A DNA stretch of 64,000 bases from CBDBJR01 sp965206445 (GTDB lineage: Bacteria > Pseudomonadota > Gammaproteobacteria > Arenicellales > Poriferihabitantaceae): contig CBDBJR010000002.1 of assembly GCA_965206445.1 (NCBI GenBank), forward strand, positions 744,001 through 808,000, written 5' to 3'. Below are positions 56,749 to 64,000 of the stretch, in pieces. The notes beneath the pieces are model-generated. The model was not told where the DNA came from, did not search any database, and saw only the letters and a program-made list of their open reading frames with translations. A program made the position numbers and the translations under genes. How positions within the stretch are numbered: the stretch's first letter is position 1; the number at the start of each line of letters is the position of its first letter.

Positions 56749-58983
56749 ATGACGGCAGAGATGAAAACCGCGGCGTATGTGTGCAAGGGCTGCGGCCTGG
56801 AAGAGCGGCTGGATATCCCGAAGCTGGTCGAGCTGGCCGGCGAATGCGGCGCGGCGGTGGTCAAATCGCATGCGTATCTGTGCAACGCCGACGGGGTGGC
56901 GACCATTCGTGCCGATATTGACCGTGAGCAGCTCACCCACGTCGTGATTGGCGCCTGTTCGCGGCGCTCGAAAACGTCGGCATTTGGCTTTGACGACGTC
57001 GCGGTGGCCCGCGCGAATCTGCGCGAGGGGGTGATCTGGTCGCAGCCCGATACCGATGCGGCGCGCGAATACACGCAGGACATGGCCGACGATTACCTGC
57101 GCATGGCCTGCGCCGAAAGCAAATTCATGCGTCAGCCGGGCGGCAACCCGCAGCGCGGCGTGAACAAGCGCATTCTGGTGGTCGGTGGCGGCCTCAGCGG
57201 CCTCACGGCCGCATTGGGGGCGGCGCAGGCGGGTTATCAGGTGCTGCTGGTGGAAAAAGCCGCGCGGCTGGGCGGCTGGGCCGGTACATGGCATCGCTGC
57301 CTGCCGCAGCGGGAGCCGCACACGGCGCCGCAGGAGAATCCGCTGCCGGCGCTGATTGCGCAGGTTGAGGCCGAGGCCGGGGTTCAGGTGCGGCTGCATG
57401 CGTCGATCAGCCGCACGAGTGGGGCGCCGGGGCAGTTTTCGGTGGATATTGCGACCGAAAGCGGCTCTGTACAGACCGAAAATGTCGGCGCGATTGTGCA
57501 GGCGAGCGGCTTTTCCCGCTACGACGCCACGCAATTGCCCGAGCTGGGCTACGGCCATTCCGCCGACGTGGTTGATCAGGTGACGCTGGAGCAGATGGCC
57601 GCTGCCGCCGACGGGGCGATGAAGCGCCCCTCGGACGGTCGCCCGGTGCGCAGTGTGGTGTTTGTGCAGTGCGCCGGTCAGCGCTCGAACAAGCCGGGGC
57701 ATCTGCCTTATTGTTCCGGTTATTGCTGCAATGTCAGCATCAAGCAGGCGATGTATTTCAAGCAAGCCAACCCCGAAGCCGACGTCAATATTATCTACAG
57801 CGATTTGCGGGTGCCGGGCAGCGGCGAGGATTTTTACCGTTCGGCGCAGCAGCAGGGGGTGGTCTTTACCAACGGTGTGGTCAGCTCGGTGGTCGCCGAC
57901 GATGCGGCGTTGAAGGTGCATTTTCACGACCATATTCTCGCAGAAGAGGTCGCGACCGAGGCCGATTTGGTGGTGCTGGCGACCGGGCAGGTGCCCAATT
58001 CCGGGGTCGATATCGACGCGCCCGCCGCTTCCGACGGCAACGGTGCGTCGGCGACCAACGGACAGGCGATTGTCCCGGTGGCCTCGATTTTGAATCTGAA
58101 TTATCGTCAGGGGGCGGATTTGCCCCACCTGCGCCACGGGTTCAGTGATTCGCATTTTATTTGCTTCCCGTATGAAACCCGCCGCACCGGTATTTATGCC
58201 TGCGGCCCGGTGCGCCGGCCGATGGATATGGCGCAGTCGATCGAGGATGCCACCGGGGCGGCGATGAAGGCGATTCAGGCGGTCGAAGGCGCCGCGCTTG
58301 GCCGTGCTGCGCATCCGCGTTCGGGCGATTTGTCGTTCCCCGAGTATCGGCGTGACGGCTGCACCCAATGCAAGCGCTGTACCGTGGAGTGTCCGTTTGG
58401 GGCGATTGACGAGGATGAGGACGGTTATCCGCAGTTCAATGAGTCGCGCTGCCGCCGCTGCGGTACCTGCATGGGCGCCTGCCCGGTGCGGGTGATTTCG
58501 TTTGAAAACTATTCGGTGGACACGGTCGGGCAGCAGATCAAGGCGATTGATATGCCGGATGAGTTCGATGAAAAGCCGCGCATTTTGATCCTGGCCTGCG
58601 AGAACGATGCGTACCCGGCGCTGGATATGGCGGCGCATCACCGCATCGAGTACACGCCGTTTGTCCGCATTATTCCGATTCGCTGCCTGGGCTCGGTCAA
58701 TCTGGTCTGGATTACCGATGCGCTGAGCGCCGGTTTTGACGGCGTGCTGCTGATGGGCTGCAACAAGGGGGAGGATTACCAATGCCACTTTGTGCACGGC
58801 GCGGCGCTGGCGCACGAGCGGATGAGCAAGGTCGATGATTCGTTGAGTCAGTTGCAGCTCGAGGCTGAGCGGGTGCAGGTGTGCGAGGTCGAGATAACCG
58901 ACATTGCGCGCCTGCCGGCGCTGCTCAATGACTATGCGGCGAAAATCGACGCGATCGGGATGAATCCGTTCAAGGGGTTTTGA
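56749..58983 (+). CDS. qmoB: QmoB, HdrA-like subunit with MvhD-like domain
   Basis: The protein has about 744 residues. An N-terminal AAYVCKGCGLEERLDIPKL and VVIGACSRRSK region is followed by the FAD domain (ILVVGGGLSGLTAALGAAQA). Then comes CAGQRSNKPGHLPYCSGYCC, two [4Fe-4S] ferredoxin motifs (CTQCKRCTVECPFGAID and CRRCGTCMGACPVRVISF) and a C-terminal MvhD-like domain (ILILACENDAYPALD, IPIRCLGSVNLVWI, LLMGCNKGEDYQCHFVHG). That order is QmoB. ATG 56749 is preferred; starts at 56731 or 56734 add up to six residues. It forms an operon with qmoA (gap about 25 bases). Confidence 0.92.
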   Translation: MTAEMKTAAYVCKGCGLEERLDIPKLVELAGECGAAVVKSHAYLCNADGVATIRADIDREQLTHVVIGACSRRSKTSAFGFDDVAVARANLREGVIWSQPDTDAAREYTQDMADDYLRMACAESKFMRQPGGNPQRGVNKRILVVGGGLSGLTAALGAAQAGYQVLLVEKAARLGGWAGTWHRCLPQREPHTAPQENPLPALIAQVEAEAGVQVRLHASISRTSGAPGQFSVDIATESGSVQTENVGAIVQASGFSRYDATQLPELGYGHSADVVDQVTLEQMAAAADGAMKRPSDGRPVRSVVFVQCAGQRSNKPGHLPYCSGYCCNVSIKQAMYFKQANPEADVNIIYSDLRVPGSGEDFYRSAQQQGVVFTNGVVSSVVADDAALKVHFHDHILAEEVATEADLVVLATGQVPNSGVDIDAPAASDGNGASATNGQAIVPVASILNLNYRQGADLPHLRHGFSDSHFICFPYETRRTGIYACGPVRRPMDMAQSIEDATGAAMKAIQAVEGAALGRAAHPRSGDLSFPEYRRDGCTQCKRCTVECPFGAIDEDEDGYPQFNESRCRRCGTCMGACPVRVISFENYSVDTVGQQIKAIDMPDEFDEKPRILILACENDAYPALDMAAHHRIEYTPFVRIIPIRCLGSVNLVWITDALSAGFDGVLLMGCNKGEDYQCHFVHGAALAHERMSKVDDSLSQLQLEAERVQVCEVEITDIARLPALLNDYAAKIDAIGMNPFKGF

Positions 58984-59044
58984 TCATGTTGACCATTTTC
59001 CTTTACGGCCTCATTCTTTGCCTGTTGTTGGCGCCGAGGCAGCC

Positions 59045-59761
59045 ATGCAGCTGACGGACTTCAAGGCGTTGACCTTTGACTGCTACGGCACGTTGATTGA
59101 TTGGGAAGCCGGCATCATCGCAGGGTTGCAGCCGCTGACGTCGCGCCTCGGTCGTGCGCTGACGCGCAATGCCATTCTGCACGCCCACGCCCGTCACGAG
59201 TCGGCGCAGCAGATACAGACACCGGGCAAACGCTATAGCGATATTCTGGCGCTGGTCTATCAGCGCCTGGCGCAGGAGTGGGGGGTTGCGGCGGCGCCGG
59301 AAGAGGGGGTCGTCTATGGTCAATCGGTTAAAAACTGGCGCGCTTTTCCCGATGCGGTGGACGCGCTGCGGTACCTGAAAAAATACTATACACTGGCGGT
59401 TCTGTCGAATGTCGATAACGCGAGTTTCAGCGGCAGTCAAGCGCGGCTGCAAGTGGAGTTCGACGCGGTTTATACTGCTGAGGAGATCGGGTCGTACAAG
59501 CCGGACGAGCGCAATTTCGACTATATGCTGGCGCGGCTGCACGCCGACGGGATTGAAAAACATGATGTTCTGCATACGGCTGAAAGCCTGTTCCACGATC
59601 ATGCGCCGGCCAATCGGGCCGGCATCGCGTCCTGTTGGATTTACCGGCGGCATGGGCAGGACGGATTTGGCGCGACGATGCCGCCGGGCGAGATGCCGCG
59701 GTGCGATTTTACGTTTAACAGTATGACGGAGTTGGTCGATGCACACCGGGAGGCGGTATGA
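59045..59761 (+). CDS. HAD-family hydrolase (haloacid dehalogenase type II-like)
   Basis: The 238-residue protein has the nucleophile motif ALTFDCYGTLIDWEAGI (D-x-Y-G-T), motif II LAVLSNVDNASF, the lysine/acidic region AEEIGSYKPDERNFDYML and a final HTAESLFHDHAPANRAG. The D-x-Y rather than D-x-D nucleophile motif is typical of type II 2-haloacid dehalogenases, but many such genes act on phosphate esters or unknown substrates. ATG 59045 (MQLTDFKALTFD) is used. It lies between qmoB and hdrC in the same direction, an unusual place with no known link to sulfur oxidation. Confidence 0.8.
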   Translation: MQLTDFKALTFDCYGTLIDWEAGIIAGLQPLTSRLGRALTRNAILHAHARHESAQQIQTPGKRYSDILALVYQRLAQEWGVAAAPEEGVVYGQSVKNWRAFPDAVDALRYLKKYYTLAVLSNVDNASFSGSQARLQVEFDAVYTAEEIGSYKPDERNFDYMLARLHADGIEKHDVLHTAESLFHDHAPANRAGIASCWIYRRHGQDGFGATMPPGEMPRCDFTFNSMTELVDAHREAV

Positions 59762-59846
59762 TGTTTGTTGCCGGTAATGCAATGATCGACAATTATTACG
59801 GCTGCTTTCTGAGGCAGGCCGGTGCGAAGATGAATGGAGGGTGATG

Positions 59847-60161
59847 ATGTCTGATTTGGAAGACCGTTTTCATGCGGCGATGTTGCAGATCTATGAGCGG
59901 GCAAAAGAGCAATGTGACTATAATGCTAATTATTTTTTACAATCGGTGAATGAGCACGGGGGTGTTGCTACCGCACATTCCTTGCTTGCTCAGCCGGGAG
60001 TGTCCGAGGGTTTTACCAGACTTTGGGAGTGTGGCTGCTTGCATATAACGCTCGAGTGTCTGGTGCTACACCCGAAGTATCGTGAATTATTCACTAAACA
60101 GGAGTTGGCAGTAGCGCACAAAAGGCTCACAGACTGCGGCTTTGACTGCGCACAATTGTGA
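59847..60161 (+). CDS. Conserved small protein of unknown function
   Basis: The product has 104 residues. GGAGG six bases before ATG 59847 sets the start among three tandem candidates (GTG-ATG-ATG). The sequence reads FHAAMLQIYERAKEQCDYNA, NYFLQSVNEHGGVATAHSLL, GFTRLWECGCLHITLECLVL and YRELFTKQELAVAHKRL. That pattern (FLQ-x-V-x-x-x-GG, then LW-x-x-G-x-L-x-x-T-x-E) recurs in conserved bacterial hypotheticals, but I know no function. It overlaps the hdrC start by four bases, so it is probably translated with the Qmo/Hdr operon. Confidence 0.7.
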   Translation: MSDLEDRFHAAMLQIYERAKEQCDYNANYFLQSVNEHGGVATAHSLLAQPGVSEGFTRLWECGCLHITLECLVLHPKYRELFTKQELAVAHKRLTDCGFDCAQL

Positions 60162-60796
60162 ACAGCCCGATTGATTTGAACATGCAAAACGAGACCGCCA
60201 TCACGCAGTACCGCAACAGCTTCCTGCACGAAGTCGAGGCCAATGTCGAGGATGGCGAGTGGGTGAAGATGTGCATGCAGTGCGGCGTGTGCTCCGGCTC
60301 CTGTCCGCTCGGCGACGCCTGGGCGCATCCGCCGCAGGAGTTGTTTATGATGATTCGCGCCGGCAAGCGCGAGGAAGTTTTGGCGAGCGAGTCCATGTGG
60401 ATGTGCACGTCGTGCTACAACTGCGTCACGCGCTGCCCGCGCGGGCTGCCGATTACGCATATCATGCACGGGCTGGCGAACTATGCCAATCGGCTTGGGC
60501 TGGCGCCGAAAATGAATCCGACGCGCCGGTTTGCCAAATTGTTTTGGGACAATATCAGTGTGACCGGGCGGGTGAATGAAACCCGGCTGTCGTTGCGGCT
60601 GTATTTTATGGACGGCTTTGTTACCGGCATCAAGCGCGTGCTGGAGATGAAAAACGTCGGTTTCGGTATGTTGAAAACCCGTCGTCTGAATCCGTTCGGG
60701 GTGTTTCTGCGCGGCGGCATCCGGCGCCAGAGCGAGCTGCAGAAAATGCTGAAAAAGGCGGCCGAGATCGAAGATCGGCGCAAAGGGCTGGCATGA
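60158..60796 (+). CDS. hdrC: HdrC-like [4Fe-4S] subunit of the Qmo complex
   Basis: The 212-residue protein has two [4Fe-4S] motifs, CMQCGVCSGSCPLGDAW and CTSCYNCVTRCPRGLPITH, in the HdrC arrangement. A helical C-terminal part without a cytochrome domain follows. In organisms lacking membrane QmoC, HdrC and HdrB are thought to replace it as partner of QmoAB. GTG 60158 overlaps the previous stop; ATG 60182 is an alternative. The product should be cytosolic, passing electrons between QmoB and HdrB. Confidence 0.9.
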   Translation: MNSPIDLNMQNETAITQYRNSFLHEVEANVEDGEWVKMCMQCGVCSGSCPLGDAWAHPPQELFMMIRAGKREEVLASESMWMCTSCYNCVTRCPRGLPITHIMHGLANYANRLGLAPKMNPTRRFAKLFWDNISVTGRVNETRLSLRLYFMDGFVTGIKRVLEMKNVGFGMLKTRRLNPFGVFLRGGIRRQSELQKMLKKAAEIEDRRKGLA

Positions 60797-60946
60797 GCGC
60801 GCAGGTGATGATGATTCGGACCCCCGGTTGTACTCACGCCGGGTTGTCAAAATCGGCGGTGTCGCTTCGTTGGGCCGCTTGTGTGGCATTACGGGCAAGG
60901 CGCCTGGTGCGCTTCGCCATTTCGTTAATTTAACCGGTACCCTGCT

Positions 60947-61858
60947 ATGGCTAAAAAACAATACTCGTTTTATCCGGGTTGTTCGTCGGAGCGCAACGCT
61001 TCGGCCTCCAACTATATGGTGTCGGTCGAGTCGATGTGCAAGACGCTGGACATCGAGCTGAATGAGATTCCTGATTGGAATTGCTGCGGCGCCTCGATCG
61101 GCTATGGTGAAGGCGGCGAGCTGCCCCGACACGTGATGAACGCGCGCAATATCGCCCTCTCGCAGCAGCACAATCGCGGACAGGACATTGTCGCCACCTG
61201 TGCGGCGTGCTGGCTGGGCACCAAGGAATCGGTCGAGCGGCTGTCGAAATCCGATCAGTTGCTGGCCGATACCCAGCACATTCTGGCCGACGCCGGCCTG
61301 AAAGTGGATATCACGCCCGAGACGGCCAAAGGCGTGCGCCACATGGTGGAAGTGCTGATTGAGGATTTTGGCTATGATGCGCTGGCCGCACCGGTCAAGA
61401 AACCGCTGGACGGGATGAAGATCGCCGGCTACGTCGGCTGTCAAACCAACCGCCCTTTCGGCATTGACGGCGAGTCGTTTGAGAATCCCAAATACCTCGA
61501 TAAGATGGTCGAGGTCATGGGCGGCGAGGCGGCCGATAAGTATGAGCAGAAGGTGACCTGCTGTGGCGGTGCGCTGGCGTTTTCCGAGCCGGAAAAAAGT
61601 CAGGCGCAGATCAAGCAGATCGTCGAATCGGCCTACGACCACAGCGCCGATATGATCGTCACGCCGTGCCCGGTGTGCCAGATGAACGTTGAGGTGTATC
61701 AGGAAAATATTAACCGCACCTATGGCACCCGGTTCAACATGCCGGTGGTGTACTACAGTCAGCTGATGTCGGTGGCGTATGGCAGCAGCGCCAAAGAGGC
61801 GGGGCTGGACGGCCAGATCATCCGGTCGAAAAAACTTGAACAACTGGCGGCCAAGTAA
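60947..61858 (+). CDS. hdrB: HdrB-like CCG-domain subunit of the Qmo complex
   Basis: This 303-residue protein of the HdrB type begins KKQYSFYPGCSSERNASASN and carries two cysteine-rich CCG domains: IPDWNCCGASIGYGEG with CAACW, and VGCQTNRPFG with VTCCGGALAFSE and TPCPVCQMNVEV. In methanogen HdrB these bind non-cubane [4Fe-4S] clusters at the disulfide-reducing site. With HdrC it likely takes the place of QmoC. The gap from hdrC (60797-60946) holds no gene. It is the last gene of the sulfur cluster in the window. Confidence 0.92.
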   Translation: MAKKQYSFYPGCSSERNASASNYMVSVESMCKTLDIELNEIPDWNCCGASIGYGEGGELPRHVMNARNIALSQQHNRGQDIVATCAACWLGTKESVERLSKSDQLLADTQHILADAGLKVDITPETAKGVRHMVEVLIEDFGYDALAAPVKKPLDGMKIAGYVGCQTNRPFGIDGESFENPKYLDKMVEVMGGEAADKYEQKVTCCGGALAFSEPEKSQAQIKQIVESAYDHSADMIVTPCPVCQMNVEVYQENINRTYGTRFNMPVVYYSQLMSVAYGSSAKEAGLDGQIIRSKKLEQLAAK

Positions 61859-61927
61859 CCCCGTGTCGCCGCCGCTTGCCGGTGCGGGCGGGCAGGGCGA
61901 CCGGGCAATAGACTGCTATCGACGCGC

Positions 61928-63079
61928 ATGATGACCACGATCGATTATCTCAAACAATTGATTGCTTTCGATACGACCAGTCGCAAGTCGAATCTTGAGT
62001 TGATTGACTGGGTGAAGGAGATACTGCAAGCGAAGAATATCCGCTGCGACTTGACGTTTGATCGCGAGCGCAACAAGGCCAACCTGTTTGCCACGCTGGG
62101 CGCAAGCAGTGCGCCGGGCGTCGTGTTGTCGGGCCATACCGACGTGGTGCCGGTTGACGGGCAGAACTGGAGTGATGATCCGTTTCAGGTGCAGCTGCGT
62201 GACGGCCGGTTGTATGGGCGCGGCAGCTGCGACATGAAGGGGTTTATCGCCGCGTGCCTGTCGCGGGTGGAGGACATTCTCGAAGCCGATTTGCCGCTGC
62301 CGGTGCATTTTGCTTTTTCTTATGACGAAGAGGTCGGCTGCCTCGGGGTCAAAGGGCTGCTCGATGACCTTGAGGCGCGCTCGATTCGGCCGACCGCCTG
62401 CATCATCGGCGAGCCGACCAGTATGCGGGTGGTGTGCGCCCACAAGGGGATGTTGATGCAGCGCTGTTGTGTGCGCGGAAAATCGGCGCATTCGTCGCTG
62501 TTGGAACAGGGCGTGAACGCGGTTGCCATGGCGGCCAAAGCGATCAGCTATATCGATGATATGGCCGAGCGCATCCGACGGGAGGGGCCGTTCGATGCCG
62601 GTTTTGAACCGCCCTACACGACGCTGCATTGCGGGGTCGTTCACGGCGGCACGGTCAACAATATTATTCCGCATCGGTGCCAGTTTGAGTTTGAGATCCG
62701 CAGCCTGCCGGGGCAGCAGGCGTGGCCGTTGTTTGAGCAGGTGCAGCGGTATGTCGAGCAGGAACTGGAGCCGCGGATGCAGGCCGTGGATGCGCAATGC
62801 GGGTTCGACTGGCAGACGCTGGCGGATTTTCCCGGGCTCGAGACGCCGCCCGAAGAGCGCCTGGTGGCCGAGCTGTCGGCGCTGCTGAATATCACCGAGG
62901 CGCCGGGCAAAGTGAGCTATGGCACCGAAGGCGGGCTGTTTCAGCAGGCGGGTATTCGCACGATTATTTGCGGCCCGGGCAGTATCGAACAGGCGCACAA
63001 GCCGGATGAATATGTCGAGTTGCAGCAGTTGCAACAGGCCGATGCGTTTCTGTCGGCGCTGGTGCGCTCGTTAAAATAA
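61928..63079 (+). CDS. argE: Acetylornithine deacetylase
   Basis: The 383-residue M20 metallohydrolase removes the acetyl group from N-acetylornithine in arginine synthesis. Metal-binding and catalytic segments are VVLSGHTDVVPVDGQNW, LYGRGSCDMKGFIAACL and FAFSYDEEVGCLGVKGL. Further matches are GEPTSMRVVCAHKG, FEPPYTTLHCGVVHGG with TVNNIIPHRCQFEFEIR, and a C-terminal TEGGLFQQAGIRTIICGPGS. ATG 61928 or the adjacent ATG 61931 starts it. A role on another N-acyl amino acid cannot be excluded, but the ArgE-type pattern is good. Confidence 0.9.
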   Translation: MMTTIDYLKQLIAFDTTSRKSNLELIDWVKEILQAKNIRCDLTFDRERNKANLFATLGASSAPGVVLSGHTDVVPVDGQNWSDDPFQVQLRDGRLYGRGSCDMKGFIAACLSRVEDILEADLPLPVHFAFSYDEEVGCLGVKGLLDDLEARSIRPTACIIGEPTSMRVVCAHKGMLMQRCCVRGKSAHSSLLEQGVNAVAMAAKAISYIDDMAERIRREGPFDAGFEPPYTTLHCGVVHGGTVNNIIPHRCQFEFEIRSLPGQQAWPLFEQVQRYVEQELEPRMQAVDAQCGFDWQTLADFPGLETPPEERLVAELSALLNITEAPGKVSYGTEGGLFQQAGIRTIICGPGSIEQAHKPDEYVELQQLQQADAFLSALVRSLK

Positions 63080-63153
63080 GATCGACCACCTAAGCCGACG
63101 GTGCGCGCCGGGGCGAGCGGTGTGCGCATGACGAGACACGGGACGATTCGCGC

Positions 63154-64000
63154 ATGACGATTTATCTGGCGCTCGGCTCCAATCAGGGTGATCGTGCGCA
63201 CAGTCTCGAGCGGGCGATTGGTTTGCTGCAGGCGCATGGGTTTGCCCTCGAGCGCGTGTCGCCGGTGGTCGAATCGCCTGCGCTGCTGCCCGACCGCGCA
63301 CCGCCGGAGTGGAATCGGCCGTATCTCAATCTGGCCGTATCGGGCAACGCCGATTGGGGTCCGCGCCACGGGCTGGCGATAGCCAAACAGATTGAATATC
63401 AACTCGGCCGGCGCGCCGGCCCACGCTGGTCGCCGCGGCCGATAGATATCGACCTGATCAGCTGGCACGGACAGCAGGTGCGCGAACCGGGGCTGCACAT
63501 ACCGCATCGTGACGCGGCGCGGCGCGACTTTGTGCTCACGCCGCTGCTGCACCTCAACCCGGATTTGTGTCTGGGCGACAAAACCGTGTTTGAGCATACG
63601 CGGATTTTCCCGCCAATCCCGTTGTGCATGGCGATTGTCAATCTGACCCCGGATTCTTTCTCCGGCGACGGCGCCTGGTGTGATGAGCCGGCGCTGCATC
63701 GCCGTTTGGAGGCGCTGATTGAACGGCATATTCCGATCATTGACCTCGGCGCGGAATCGACCCGGCCGCGCGCAACGGCCATCGACCCACAAGAGGAATG
63801 GCGGCGCCTGGAGCCGGTATTGGCGTGGCTGCGCGAGCGGTTGTCGGGGCGCATGGTCAGGCCGTGGATATCGCTGGACAGCCGGCATCACACGGTGGTC
63901 GAGCAGGCGCTGGATTACGGCATCGATCTGTTAAACGATGTCAGCGGATTGGCCGACGCAGACCTGCTGGCGGTGGTAAAAGGCGCTGGCCTGCCGGTGG
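63154..64000 (+). CDS. folK: FolK-FolP fusion (HPPK-DHPS), runs off the window
   Basis: One open frame of at least 282 codons encodes two consecutive folate enzymes. Residues 1-150 are 6-hydroxymethyl-7,8-dihydropterin pyrophosphokinase: YLALGSNQGDRAHSL at the start and the signature RWSPRPIDIDLISW. After a short linker (KTVFEHTRIFPPIP) comes dihydropteroate synthase: CMAIVNLTPDSFSGDGAW, IIDLGAESTRPRA and LDYGIDLLNDVSGL. The C-terminal part of DHPS lies beyond 64000. There is no stop between the halves. Such fusions are known in Francisella and in eukaryotes; most bacteria have separate genes. Confidence 0.88.
   Translation, partial: MTIYLALGSNQGDRAHSLERAIGLLQAHGFALERVSPVVESPALLPDRAPPEWNRPYLNLAVSGNADWGPRHGLAIAKQIEYQLGRRAGPRWSPRPIDIDLISWHGQQVREPGLHIPHRDAARRDFVLTPLLHLNPDLCLGDKTVFEHTRIFPPIPLCMAIVNLTPDSFSGDGAWCDEPALHRRLEALIERHIPIIDLGAESTRPRATAIDPQEEWRRLEPVLAWLRERLSGRMVRPWISLDSRHHTVVEQALDYGIDLLNDVSGLADADLLAVVKGAGLPV

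Noticed and set aside
55567..58815. A 1082-codon open frame on the minus strand opposite qmoA and qmoB
   Set aside because: It is antisense to two well-identified genes, rich in Arg/His/Ala typical of mirrored GC-rich codons, and has no recognisable domain. It is a shadow of the plus-strand genes.
58986..59054. A 22-codon hydrophobic frame just after qmoB (MLTIFLYGLILCLLLAPRQP...)
   Set aside because: It overlaps the HAD gene start and is very short. A tiny membrane subunit cannot be excluded, but nothing in the sequence supports it beyond hydrophobicity.
59990..61843. A 617-codon open frame on the minus strand opposite hdrC and hdrB
   Set aside because: Same reason: composition is that of a reverse reading of GC-rich genes, and the plus strand encodes clear Fe-S proteins.

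Overview
The window reads as a chromosomal segment of a sulfur-oxidising, probably chemolithoautotrophic gammaproteobacterium. Three things point there. Housekeeping neighbourhoods are gammaproteobacterial in style (pdxA-rsmA, glyQS, mutY/yggX, pilSR, bepA). A qmoA-qmoB-hdrC-hdrB cluster, the electron module that partners APS reductase in sulfur oxidisers and sulfate reducers, is present. A CbbQ/NirQ-type ATPase and RpiA lie beside it. Most of the window is GC-rich, but the accessory stretches (352-810, the pilin variable ends, 40744-42996) are visibly more AT-rich. No tRNA, rRNA or CRISPR array was seen. Species cannot be named from this alone.

Layout. 1-3250: accessory edge with palindromic repeats, a small membrane protein, a SABATH-type carboxyl methyltransferase rarely seen in bacteria, a remnant of a DUF262/DUF1524-type protein and an alkyltransferase-like protein. 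3240-21832: compact core genes (retropepsin-like protease, pdxA, rsmA, plsC, a gmhB homologue lacking key aspartates, glyQS, pgi-like, galE, an MscS channel, NUDIX, MBL hydrolase, pyrD, purB, mnmA, yggX). 21833-25641: a rearranged mutY-yggX interval in which an ankyrin-repeat lipoprotein lies between the real mutY and a second copy of the mutY 3' end. 25769-27922: a YejA-type binding protein and an orphan HicB-like antitoxin.

27955-32680 is the most unusual stretch. A small STAS-like gene is repeated four times, each copy followed in an overlapping frame by a short hydrophobic peptide or a small membrane protein. The units are separated by 228-bp dRS3-like repeats, and the last copy is split by an IS4-type element with a clean 9-bp target duplication. 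33605-40134 holds a glycosyltransferase, a methyltransferase and five tandem type IV pilin genes spaced about 1.06 kb apart. Four have sigma-54-type promoters, and three spacers carry the 3' tail of the same STAS-like gene. Three AT-rich GIY-YIG-like genes follow (40744-42996), then a GT-C membrane protein and pilR/pilS. PilR/PilS with sigma-54 is the expected control of the pilin promoters, and the GT-C protein is a candidate pilin glycosylation enzyme.

48314-55140: comF, a BioC-like protein, bepA, a duplicated tusA region, a lipoprotein, rpiA and a cbbQ whose 3' end is replaced by a palindromic repeat. 55399-61858: the qmoAB-hdrCB cluster, interrupted by a HAD hydrolase and a small conserved protein. 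61928-64000: argE and a folK-folP fusion that runs off the window.

Repeats are a theme. At least four families (CCCTCTCC palindromes, a 65-bp double hairpin, a dRS3-like 228-bp element, and a CCCCCCTTGTCAGG palindrome) sit at nearly every rearrangement, which suggests they mark or mediate local duplication. All functional names come from reading motifs; no database search was run.
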